Assembly: GCF_041908905.1 (NCBI RefSeq)
Contig: NZ_JAYREK010000019.1
Location: 1 to 64,000, forward strand
From: Zoogloea sp041908905
Lineage (GTDB): Bacteria; Pseudomonadota; Gammaproteobacteria; Burkholderiales; Rhodocyclaceae
Length of the DNA: 64,000 nucleotides
Reading direction: 5' to 3'
Numbering within the stretch: the stretch's first letter is position 1; the number at the start of each line of letters is the position of its first letter. The position numbers were made by a program, and so were the translations under genes. The notes beneath the pieces were generated by a model. It had not been told where the DNA came from. It saw nothing but the letters and a program-made list of their open reading frames with translations, and searched no databases. Shown piece after piece: positions 53,238 to 61,262 of this stretch.

Positions 53238-54944
53238 TTACTTCTGCTCGTTGAGCTTGGCCTTCAGCAGCGCACCCAGGTTGGTGGTGCCACTGGCAGC
53301 GGAACCGCTGTCAGACGCCAGCTTGCTCATCGCCTCGTTCTGCTCGACCTGATCCTTGGCGCGGATCGACAGGTTGATGCCACGGGTCTTGCGATCGACG
53401 TTGATGATCAGGGCCTCGACGGAGTCACCGACCTTCAGCAGCTGGGAGAGGTCGTCCACGCGGTCGCGGGAGTACTCGGAAGCACGCAGGTAGCCTTCGA
53501 CATCGTCGTTCAGGGCGATCACGGCGCCACGGGCATCCACGGTCTTGACCGTGCCGGTCACGAGGGTGTTCTTGTCGTGGGTGGCGATGAAGTTGGTGAA
53601 CGGGTCGCCTTCGAGCTGCTTGATGCCGAGGGAGATGCGCTCCTTCTCGACGTCGATGTTCAGCACCACGGCCTCGACCTCGTCGCCCTTCTTGTACTGG
53701 CGGACGGCTTCTTCGCCGGTCAGCGACCAGGACAGGTCGGACAGATGAACCAGACCGTCGATGCCGCCTTCCAGACCGATGAACACGCCGAAGTCGGTCA
53801 GGGACTTGATCTGGCCGCGGACCTTGTCGCCCTTCTTGTGGTTGATGGCGAAATCGTCCCACGGGTTGGACATGCACTGCTTCATGCCCAGGGAGATGCG
53901 GCGGCGGTCTTCGTCGATCTCGAGGATCATCACCTCGACTTCGTCGCCCAGCTGGACAACCTTGGTCGGGTGGATGTTCTTGTTGGTCCAGTCCATTTCG
54001 GAGACGTGAACCAGGCCTTCGATGCCCTGCTCGACTTCAACGAACGCACCGTAGTCGGTGATGTTGGTAACCTTGCCGAACAGGCGGGTGCCCTGCGGGT
54101 AGCGGCGGGAGATGCCGACCCACGGATCTTCGCCCAGCTGCTTGAGGCCCAGGGAGACGCGGTTCTTTTCCTGGTCGAACTTGAGCACCTTGGCTTCGAG
54201 TTCGTCGCCGACGGACAGGACTTCGGACGGGTGACGCACACGACGCCAGGCCAGGTCGGTGATGTGCAGCAGGCCGTCGATGCCGCCCAGATCCACGAAC
54301 GCGCCGTAGTCGGTGATGTTCTTGACGATACCCTTGACGACAGTGCCTTCCTTGAGGGTCTCGAGGAGCTTCTGACGCTCTTCACCCATGGAGGCTTCCA
54401 GCACGGCGCGGCGGGAAACGACGACGTTGTTGCGCTTGCGGTCGAGCTTGATGACGCGGAATTCGAATTCCTTGCCTTCGAACGGGGTGGTGTCCTTGAC
54501 CGGACGCATGTCCACCAGCGAACCCGGCAGGAAGGCACGGATGCCGTTGACCATGACGGTCAGGCCACCCTTCACCTTGCCGGTGATCATGCCCTTGACG
54601 AGGATCGCGTCGTTGAGGGCCTTGTCGAGGTCGTTCCAGGCGGCGATGCGCTTGGCCTTGTCGCGGGACAGGCGGGTCTCGCCGTAGCCGTCCTCGAGCT
54701 GCTCGATGGCAACCTGAACGTAGTCGCCGACCTGGGCGGTCAGCTCGCCGCGGTCGCTGCGGAACTCGTCGACCGGGATGTAGCTCTCGGACTTCAGGCC
54801 GGCATTGACGACCACGAAGTTCTGGTCGATGCGCACGACTTCGGCGGTGATGACTTCACCGGCGCGCATTTCCTGGCGATTGAGAGACTCCTCGAACAGC
54901 GCGGCAAAGCTATCCTCGAGGGAAACAGGGGTGGCAGTGGACAT
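53238..54944 (-). CDS. rpsA: 30S ribosomal protein S1
   Basis: 568 residues with six S1 RNA-binding repeats; recurrent GAFVDLGG / GAFVEVEQGIEGLVHVSEM / GVFIGLEGGIDGLVHLSDL blocks mark repeats 3-5. S1 melts mRNA on the 30S subunit. Start MSTATPVSLEDSFAALFEES at 54944. The spacer upstream contains the terminator of the preceding aroA-cmk gene and a small inverted repeat (CCGTC-GTGA-GACGG, 54965-54978) that could belong to an autoregulatory leader. Confidence 0.98.
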   Translation of the reverse strand: MSTATPVSLEDSFAALFEESLNRQEMRAGEVITAEVVRIDQNFVVVNAGLKSESYIPVDEFRSDRGELTAQVGDYVQVAIEQLEDGYGETRLSRDKAKRIAAWNDLDKALNDAILVKGMITGKVKGGLTVMVNGIRAFLPGSLVDMRPVKDTTPFEGKEFEFRVIKLDRKRNNVVVSRRAVLEASMGEERQKLLETLKEGTVVKGIVKNITDYGAFVDLGGIDGLLHITDLAWRRVRHPSEVLSVGDELEAKVLKFDQEKNRVSLGLKQLGEDPWVGISRRYPQGTRLFGKVTNITDYGAFVEVEQGIEGLVHVSEMDWTNKNIHPTKVVQLGDEVEVMILEIDEDRRRISLGMKQCMSNPWDDFAINHKKGDKVRGQIKSLTDFGVFIGLEGGIDGLVHLSDLSWSLTGEEAVRQYKKGDEVEAVVLNIDVEKERISLGIKQLEGDPFTNFIATHDKNTLVTGTVKTVDARGAVIALNDDVEGYLRASEYSRDRVDDLSQLLKVGDSVEALIINVDRKTRGINLSIRAKDQVEQNEAMSKLASDSGSAASGTTNLGALLKAKLNEQK

Positions 54945-54988
54945 ATGAAAAAAGAACCTTACAACCGTCGTGAGACGGCTCCTGGTTG

Positions 54989-55013
54989 AAAAACCCCCAG
55001 CGCCCGACTGGGG
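54989..55013 (-). terminator. Terminator of aroA-cmk
   Basis: CCCCAG-CGCCCGA-CTGGGG with a T5 tract on the minus strand, 25 nt after the cmk stop and before rpsA. Confidence 0.7.
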
Positions 55014-55038
55014 CTGGAGGACTGAACTTTTGAAGCGG

Positions 55039-56997
55039 CTACCTGAGCGCGGCGGCCTCGGCCATCACGAAATCGACCGCCTGATCGACGGTCATGTCGG
55101 AGGTGTCGAGGAGCACCGCATCGTCTTCTTTACGGAGCGGCGCCACCGCACGTCGGGAATCCCGCTCGTCGCGCTCGCGCAAGTCTCTCAGAAGATCGTC
55201 CATGTTAGCAGGCATTCCCTTACCGATCAACTGCTTATAACGGCGGTCCGCCCTCGCCTCGGCGGAGGCGGTAAGGAAGATCTTGACCGGGGCGTCCGGG
55301 AAGATCACCGAGCCCATGTCGCGCCCCTCGCCCACCAGGCCGGGCCCGCGGCGATAGGCGCGCTGGCGCCAGAACAACGCCTCCCGAACGGCCGGCAGCA
55401 CGGCGACCCGCGAGGCGCCGACGGAGCAGGCCTCGCTGCGGATGGCGTCGGTCACGTCACGCCCGTCGAGCAGCACCCGGTCGCCCTCGAAACGCGCCGG
55501 CAGGGCTGACGCCAGGGCGGCCACCGTGGCCTCGTCGTCGAGGGCGACCCCCTTGTCGAGGGCCGCCAGCGCGACGATGCGGTACAACGCGCCGCTGTCG
55601 AGGTGGTCGAAGCCCAGCGCCGCAGCGACCCGCGCCGCCACGGTGCCCTTGCCGGAGGCCGACGGCCCGTCGATGGCGAGCACCGGCACCGGCCGGGTGA
55701 TGCCGGCGAAGGTCTGGAAGTATTCGGGGAAAGTCTTGTTGACGCACTTCGGGTCGTTGATGCGCACGTAGGGGCCGCCGAGGGTCACCAGCGAGAAGCA
55801 CATCGCCACACGGTGGTCGTCGTAAGTGTCGATCACCGCTGGCCGCAGGGCGGCGGGCGGCGTGACGCGCAGGCTCTCGGGGAACTCATCCACCGTTGCC
55901 CCGAGCTTGCGCAGCTCGGCTGCCATCGCGGCGATGCGGTCAGTCTCCTTGACGCGCCAGCTGCCGATGTTGCGCAGGGTGCTCGGCCCGTCGGCGAAGA
56001 GCGCCGCGACAGACAGCGTCATCGCTGCGTCGGGGATGTGGTTGAGGTCGAGATCGAAGGCCTTGAGCTTGCCGGAGGCCGGCGCCCGGGCTTCGATCCA
56101 GTCGTCGCCCCAGCTGATCTCGGCGCCCATCACGGCCAGCGCGTCGGCAAACTTCACGTCGCCCTGGATGCTCCGACGGCCGGCGCCCACCACGCGCACC
56201 GGACCGCCGCCGAGCGCCCCGGCAGCGAGGAAGTAGCTGGCGGTGGACGCGTCGCCCTCGACGGCGATCCTCCCCGGCGAGGTGTAGCGCTGGCCGGCCG
56301 GCACCGTGAAGCAGCTCCAGCCTTCACGCTCGACCCGCACGCCGAAGCGCTCCATCAGGTTGAGGGTGATCTCAACGTACGGCCGGCTGATCAGCTCGCC
56401 CTCGACCTCGATCACCAGCGGCTTGTCCCGCGCCACCAGCGGCGCCGCCTGCAGCAGGCCGGTGAGGAACTGGCTCGAAACGTTGCCGCGCACGCTGACC
56501 CGCTCGGCGCAGAGCGTCGCCGGCTTGAGGGCCAGCGGCGGATAGCCGGGCTCGCCCAGCCATTCGACCCGGGCGCCGAGCTGGGTGAGGCCGTCCACCA
56601 GATCACCGATAGGGCGCTCGTGCATGCGCGGCACGCCGGAGAGGCGCACCTCGGCGGCGGCATCGTCGCAACCCGACAGGGACGCCACGATGGCCGGCAC
56701 CAGGGTGCGGATGCTGAGCCCGGAGTTGCCGACGAAGAGATCGGCGCGGAGCGTCGAAAAACGCCCGCCGCAGCCGGAAACACGCAGCGCGCCGCCCTCC
56801 TCCGCCACCTGGACGCCGAGGGCGACGATGGCGTTGCGCATCACGCGGGTGTCGTCGGAATCAAGCAGATCCTCGACCAGGGTGTCACCCTCGGCCAGGG
56901 CCGCCAGCAGCAGCACGCGGTTGGAAATGCTCTTGGAGCCGGGCAGGCGCACGGTGCCCGTGGCACGCAGCATCGGCGGCAGATCGATGAATTCCAT
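55039..56997 (-). CDS. aroA: Bifunctional EPSP synthase / cytidylate kinase (AroA-Cmk fusion)
   Basis: 652 residues in one uninterrupted frame. Residues 1 to about 432 are EPSP synthase (LPGSKSISNR, DDHRVAMCFSL), making 5-enolpyruvylshikimate 3-phosphate. Residues about 436-652 are CMP kinase (P-loop DGPSASGKGT at 443-452, GEGRDMGSVIFPDA). There is almost no linker: the AroA tail FPEYFQTFAGI runs straight into VPVLAIDGP. The AroA loop reads GNSGLSIRTL, with L94 and T98 at the places of E. coli T97 and P101. The ATG at 56997 follows AAGGATC. It lies between tyrA and rpsA, where aroA and cmk are separate genes in many relatives. Confidence 0.95.
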   Translation of the reverse strand: MEFIDLPPMLRATGTVRLPGSKSISNRVLLLAALAEGDTLVEDLLDSDDTRVMRNAIVALGVQVAEEGGALRVSGCGGRFSTLRADLFVGNSGLSIRTLVPAIVASLSGCDDAAAEVRLSGVPRMHERPIGDLVDGLTQLGARVEWLGEPGYPPLALKPATLCAERVSVRGNVSSQFLTGLLQAAPLVARDKPLVIEVEGELISRPYVEITLNLMERFGVRVEREGWSCFTVPAGQRYTSPGRIAVEGDASTASYFLAAGALGGGPVRVVGAGRRSIQGDVKFADALAVMGAEISWGDDWIEARAPASGKLKAFDLDLNHIPDAAMTLSVAALFADGPSTLRNIGSWRVKETDRIAAMAAELRKLGATVDEFPESLRVTPPAALRPAVIDTYDDHRVAMCFSLVTLGGPYVRINDPKCVNKTFPEYFQTFAGITRPVPVLAIDGPSASGKGTVAARVAAALGFDHLDSGALYRIVALAALDKGVALDDEATVAALASALPARFEGDRVLLDGRDVTDAIRSEACSVGASRVAVLPAVREALFWRQRAYRRGPGLVGEGRDMGSVIFPDAPVKIFLTASAEARADRRYKQLIGKGMPANMDDLLRDLRERDERDSRRAVAPLRKEDDAVLLDTSDMTVDQAVDFVMAEAAALR

Positions 56998-57011
56998 GGA
57001 AGATCCTTGTG

Positions 57012-57914
57012 TCACTCGCCCGACGGCGGGGCGGGGAAGGCCTTGTCGGCCCAGGTGTTGCGGGCCCGGCTGGCTTCGTCGAAGACCCGCTCGAGGGCCG
57101 GGCCGTTGCCCTCGGCGAGCAGCGCGCGCAGGTAGGCCAGTTCGGTGAGGTAGGCGTCGAGCTCGGCCAGCAGGGAGTGCCGGTTGGCCACGCAGATGTC
57201 GCGCCACATCTCGGGGTGGCTGCCGGCGACCCGGGTGAAATCCCGGAAGCCGCTGGCCGCGTAGCTGAAGAGCTGTTCGGCGTTGGCCCGGCCCGCCAGG
57301 TCATGGACCAGACCGAAGGCCAGCAGGTGCGGCAGATGGCTGACCGCGGCGAAGACCCGGTCGTGGTCCTGGGGGCTCATCTCGCGCAGCACGGCGCCAC
57401 AGGCCTCCCACAGCTCACGCACACGGGCGACGGCGGCCGGGTTGTTTTCGGGCAGCGGGGTGACGACCACCTTGCGCTGCCGGTAGAGATCGGCGCGGGC
57501 GGCCGAGGGGCCGCTCTTCTCGGCGCCGGCGATCGGGTGGGCCGGCACCACGGTGGCGAGATGCGGGCCGAAGTGGCGATAGATGGCCTCGATGACGTCG
57601 CGCTTGGTGCTGCCGGCGTCGGTGACGATGGTACCCGCCTCGAGATGTGGCGCGATGGCGGCGGCGACGGCATCCATCTGGCCGACCGGCATCGCCAGCA
57701 GCACGAGCTCGGCGCCGGCGAGGGCCTCGGCCCAGCCGGTGGCAGCCTCGTCGATGATGCCCAGCTCGCGGGCCGCGGCGAGGGGCTCGGGGCGCCGGCC
57801 GATGCCGACCACCCGCTCGACCAGCCCCGCCTGGCGCAGGGCCAGCGCGAAGGAGCCTCCGATCAGCCCGACGCCGCAGATGACGAGCTTGCCGACCTTC
57901 TTCACGCCGGCCAT
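57012..57914 (-). CDS. tyrA: Prephenate dehydrogenase
   Basis: 300 residues, monofunctional type. NAD motif VICGVGLIGGSFALALR near the N-terminus; catalytic region with VVPAHPIAGAEKSG and the histidine in AVSHLPHLLAF. Makes 4-hydroxyphenylpyruvate for tyrosine. The ATG at 57914 lies 2 nt after the hisC stop; a start at 57929 inside hisC is less likely. No ACT domain, so it may lack direct tyrosine feedback through such a domain. Confidence 0.93.
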   Translation of the reverse strand: MAGVKKVGKLVICGVGLIGGSFALALRQAGLVERVVGIGRRPEPLAAARELGIIDEAATGWAEALAGAELVLLAMPVGQMDAVAAAIAPHLEAGTIVTDAGSTKRDVIEAIYRHFGPHLATVVPAHPIAGAEKSGPSAARADLYRQRKVVVTPLPENNPAAVARVRELWEACGAVLREMSPQDHDRVFAAVSHLPHLLAFGLVHDLAGRANAEQLFSYAASGFRDFTRVAGSHPEMWRDICVANRHSLLAELDAYLTELAYLRALLAEGNGPALERVFDEASRARNTWADKAFPAPPSGE

Positions 57915-57916
57915 GC

Positions 57917-59014
57917 TCACACCAGGCAATCAGGCAGGACTTCGAGGAAGCGGGCGTTCTCGGCCTCCAGGCCGATGGAGACGCGCAGCCACTCGGGCAT
58001 GCCGTAGCCGCCGATGGGCCGCACGATCACGCCGCGCTGGAGCAGCGCCGCGTTGACCGCCGCGCCGTCGCCGACCTTGAAGGTCACGAAGTTGCCGGCC
58101 GACGGGATCCAGTCGAGGCCGAGACGCTGGAAGCCCTCGGTGAGCTGGCGCATGCCGGCCGCGTTGGCCTCGAAACTGCGCTGCAGGAAGTCATCGTCGA
58201 ACAGCGCCGCCGCGGCCGCGGAGAGGCCGACGCTGCACACGTTGAAGGGCTGGCGCACCCGGTTGAGCAGATCGATGACCGCCGGGTTGCCCAGCCCGTA
58301 GCCAACCCGCAGGCCGGCCAGGCCGTAGGCCTTGGAGAAGGTGCGGGACACCAGCAGGTTGGGGAAGCGCTGGATCCAGCCGATCGCGTCGTAGCGCTGG
58401 GCCGGCGCGAGGTATTCGGTGTAGGCCTCGTCGAGCACCACCAGCACGTCGGCCGGCACGCGGCCGAGGAAGGCCTCGAGCTCGGGGCCGGGGATGAAGG
58501 TGCCGGTCGGGTTGTTGGGGTTGGCGATGAAGACCACCCGGGTGGCCGGCGTGATCGCCGCCAGCATGGCGTCGAGGTCGTGGCCGAAGTTGCGTGCGGG
58601 CACCTGGATGCCCTTCGCGCCGGCGGCCTGGGTGGCCAGCGGATAGACGGCGAAGGCGTGCTGGGCGAAGACGGCCTCGCGCTCGGGGCCGAGGAAGGCG
58701 CCGGCGACCATCTCGAGCACATCGTTGGAGCCGTTGCCGAGCACGATCTGGTCCATGGCGACGCCGTAGCGGCGGCACAGCGCGTCCTTCAGCTCGAAGC
58801 CGTTGCCGTCCGGGTAGCGGGCGATATCGACCAGCGCCTGCTGCATGGCGGCGCGGGTCTTTTCACCGACGCCCAGGGGGTTCTCGTTGGAGGCGAGCTT
58901 GACGATGGACGCTTCATCCAGGCCCATCTCGCGGGCCAGTTCGGAGATCGGCTTGCCGGGCTGGTAGGGGGAGATGGCCCGGATATGGGCGGGTGCCAGG
59001 TCACACAAACGCAT
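57917..59014 (-). CDS. hisC: Histidinol-phosphate / aromatic aminotransferase
   Basis: 365 residues, fold-type I. PLP lysine in SRTFSKAYGLAGLRVG; NPNNPTGTF and DEAYTEY motifs present. HisC2-type sequence (LASNENPLGVGE). Located between pheA and tyrA rather than with his genes, so it probably works as the phenylalanine/tyrosine transaminase, with possible overlap in histidine synthesis. Start MRLCDLAPAHIRAI at 59014. Confidence 0.93.
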   Translation of the reverse strand: MRLCDLAPAHIRAISPYQPGKPISELAREMGLDEASIVKLASNENPLGVGEKTRAAMQQALVDIARYPDGNGFELKDALCRRYGVAMDQIVLGNGSNDVLEMVAGAFLGPEREAVFAQHAFAVYPLATQAAGAKGIQVPARNFGHDLDAMLAAITPATRVVFIANPNNPTGTFIPGPELEAFLGRVPADVLVVLDEAYTEYLAPAQRYDAIGWIQRFPNLLVSRTFSKAYGLAGLRVGYGLGNPAVIDLLNRVRQPFNVCSVGLSAAAAALFDDDFLQRSFEANAAGMRQLTEGFQRLGLDWIPSAGNFVTFKVGDGAAVNAALLQRGVIVRPIGGYGMPEWLRVSIGLEAENARFLEVLPDCLV

Positions 59015-59034
59015 CGGTCACTCCAGTCGGGAAA

Positions 59035-60126
59035 TCAGTACACGGCCTGGGGATAGGAGCCCAGGATCTTGAGGTAGGCGGCGTCGGCCACGAGGGCTTC
59101 GAGGGCGGCCTTGACCGCCGGCGCCTCCCGGTGGCCCTCGATGTCCACGTAGAAGACGTATTCCCACAGCGCGGCGCGGGCCGGGCGGGACTCGAGACGG
59201 CTCATGGAGACGCCCGCGGCGGCCAGCGGCGCGAGCAGTTCATGGACCGCACCGGGGCGGTTGGCGGCCGACATGATCAGCGAGGTCTTGTCGGCGCCAC
59301 TGGGGCCGGCGTCGTGGCGGCCGAGCACCAGGAAGCGGGTGGTGTTGTTGGGCTCGTCCTCGATGTTCTCGACCAGGCGCGGCAGGTCATAGCGCTCGGA
59401 GGCGGCCTCGCCGGCGATCGCCGCGGTGCCGGGCTCGCTGGCGGCCAGCCGCGCGGCCTCGGCGTTGCTGCCCACCGAGATCCGCGGCACGCCGGGCAGC
59501 GACCGGTTGAGCCACTCGTGGCACTGGGCCAGGGACTGGGCGTGGGAATACACCTTGGTGATGGCGCCGAGGCTGGTTTCGCGGCTCATGAGGTGCTGGT
59601 GGATGCGCAGCACCACCTCGCCGCAGATCTTGAGCGGCGAACCCATCAGCAGGTCGAGGGTGCGGCCGACCGCGCCCTCGGTGGAGTTCTCGACGGGCAC
59701 CACGCCATACTGGGCATGGCCGGCCTCGACCTCACGGAACACGTCGTCGATGGCCGCCTGGGGCGCCAGCCGCGCCGCGTGGCCGAAATGCTTGACCGCC
59801 GCGCTCTCGGAGAAGGTGCCCAGGGGGCCGAGGAAGGCGATCCCCAGCGGGTTCTCGAGGGACAGGCAGGCCGACATGACCTCGCGGAAGAAGAAGGTGA
59901 CACTCTCGTTGGGCAGCGGCCCCTGATTGAGCGACTGGATGCGGCGCAGCACCTGGGCCTCGCGCTCGGGGCGGTAGACGTGGCCGGCCTCCCCGTAGCG
60001 GGACTTGATCTCGCCCACGTGCTCGGCGCAACGGGCCCGCCGGTTGAGCAGTTCGAGCAGTTGTGCGTCGATGGAATCGATCTGGTCGCGCACCACGCCC
60101 AGTTCCTTCTGCATCGCCTCTTTCAT
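59035..60126 (-). CDS. pheA: Chorismate mutase / prephenate dehydratase (P-protein)
   Basis: 363 residues. AroQ chorismate mutase at residues about 1-90 (RDQIDSIDAQLLELLNRRA), prephenate dehydratase at about 95-275 (FLGPLGTFSESAA, ENSTEGAV, NTTRFLVLG), and a C-terminal ACT domain (LESRPARAALWEYVFYVD) whose ESRP motif binds phenylalanine for feedback inhibition. Converts chorismate to phenylpyruvate. Start at 60126. Confidence 0.96.
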   Translation of the reverse strand: MKEAMQKELGVVRDQIDSIDAQLLELLNRRARCAEHVGEIKSRYGEAGHVYRPEREAQVLRRIQSLNQGPLPNESVTFFFREVMSACLSLENPLGIAFLGPLGTFSESAAVKHFGHAARLAPQAAIDDVFREVEAGHAQYGVVPVENSTEGAVGRTLDLLMGSPLKICGEVVLRIHQHLMSRETSLGAITKVYSHAQSLAQCHEWLNRSLPGVPRISVGSNAEAARLAASEPGTAAIAGEAASERYDLPRLVENIEDEPNNTTRFLVLGRHDAGPSGADKTSLIMSAANRPGAVHELLAPLAAAGVSMSRLESRPARAALWEYVFYVDIEGHREAPAVKAALEALVADAAYLKILGSYPQAVY

Positions 60127-60151
60127 GCGATCTCCTGAAAAGCCGTGCCGC

Positions 60152-61234
60152 TCACGCCTTGCGCGCGGCGAAATCCTGCATCAAATCCACCAGCGCCTCG
60201 ACACCGGCGATGGTCATCGCGTTGTAGAGGGAGGCACGCATGCCCCCCACCGACTTGTGCCCCTTGAGGCCCGACAGCTGGCGCTCGGCAGCCTCGGCCA
60301 GGAAGTCGGCGTCGAGGGCCGGGTTGGCCAGCGTGAAGGGCACGTTCATTCGCGAGCGGCTGGCGGCCTCGACCGGGTTCACGTAGAAACCCTGGCTGCC
60401 GTCGATGGCGTCGTAAAGACGCTTCGCCTTGGCGATGTTGGCCTGCTCGACCGCCGCCAGGCCCCCCTGGGCCTTGAGGTTCTTGAACACCAGGCCGGCG
60501 AGGTAGATGCCGAAGGTGGGCGGGGTGTTGAGCATCGAGCCGTGCTCGGCCATGGTGGCGAAGTCCATCACGCTGGGCGTGGAGGGCTGCGCCTTGCCGA
60601 GCAGGTCTTCGCGGACGATGACGATCACGAGGCCGGCCGGGCCGATGTTCTTTTGCGCGCCGGCGTAGATCAGGCCGTAGCGCGACACGTCCATCGGACG
60701 CGACAGGATGTGGGAGCTCATGTCGGCCACCAGCGGCACGCCAGCCGGCAGCGCGGGCAGCTCGAACATCTCGACGCCGTGGATGGTCTCGTTGGTGCAG
60801 AGGTGGGCGTAGGCGGCGCGGGGGTCGAACTGCAGCTCGTCGGCCCGCGGCACGCGGGTGAAGCGGTCGGCCTCGGTGGAGCCGGCCACCCGCACGCTGC
60901 CGATGCGCTGGGCCTCTTTGCAGGCCTTCTTGGACCACGAGCCGGTGAGCACGTAGTCGGCCGAGCCGCCGGCCAGCAGGTTCATCGGGATCTGGGCGAA
61001 CTGCTGGGTGGCCCCGCCCTGCAGGAAGAGCACCTTGTAATTGGCCGGAATGCCCATCAGCTCGCGCAGGTCGGCCTCGGCCTCTTCGATGACGCCGGAG
61101 AAATCCTTGCCCCGGTGGCTCATCTCCATGATGCTCATGCCCCGCCCGTGCCAGTCGAGGAGTTCGTCGCGCACCTGTTCGAGCACGGCCGTCGGCAACA
61201 CCGCCGGACCGGCCGAGAAATTGAAAATCCGCAT
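60152..61234 (-). CDS. serC: Phosphoserine aminotransferase
   Basis: 360 residues. MRIFNFSAGPAVLP start, GGATQQFAQIPMNL phosphate region, PLP lysine in YAGAQKNIGPAGL, and C-terminal SVGGMRASLYNA. Makes phosphoserine and also serves pyridoxal phosphate synthesis. It lies 28 nt after gyrA and 25 nt before pheA in the conserved gyrA-serC-pheA series. Confidence 0.97.
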   Translation of the reverse strand: MRIFNFSAGPAVLPTAVLEQVRDELLDWHGRGMSIMEMSHRGKDFSGVIEEAEADLRELMGIPANYKVLFLQGGATQQFAQIPMNLLAGGSADYVLTGSWSKKACKEAQRIGSVRVAGSTEADRFTRVPRADELQFDPRAAYAHLCTNETIHGVEMFELPALPAGVPLVADMSSHILSRPMDVSRYGLIYAGAQKNIGPAGLVIVIVREDLLGKAQPSTPSVMDFATMAEHGSMLNTPPTFGIYLAGLVFKNLKAQGGLAAVEQANIAKAKRLYDAIDGSQGFYVNPVEAASRSRMNVPFTLANPALDADFLAEAAERQLSGLKGHKSVGGMRASLYNAMTIAGVEALVDLMQDFAARKA

Positions 61235-61262
61235 CGTGTGAATCCTTCCTGCCTCAGTCTGC

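Noticed and set aside
55039..57207. Start of the aroA-cmk gene further upstream at 57207
   Set aside because: The extra 70 residues are Arg/Gly/Pro-rich antisense-like sequence overlapping tyrA; AroA homology starts at the ATG at 56997 with a good ribosome site.
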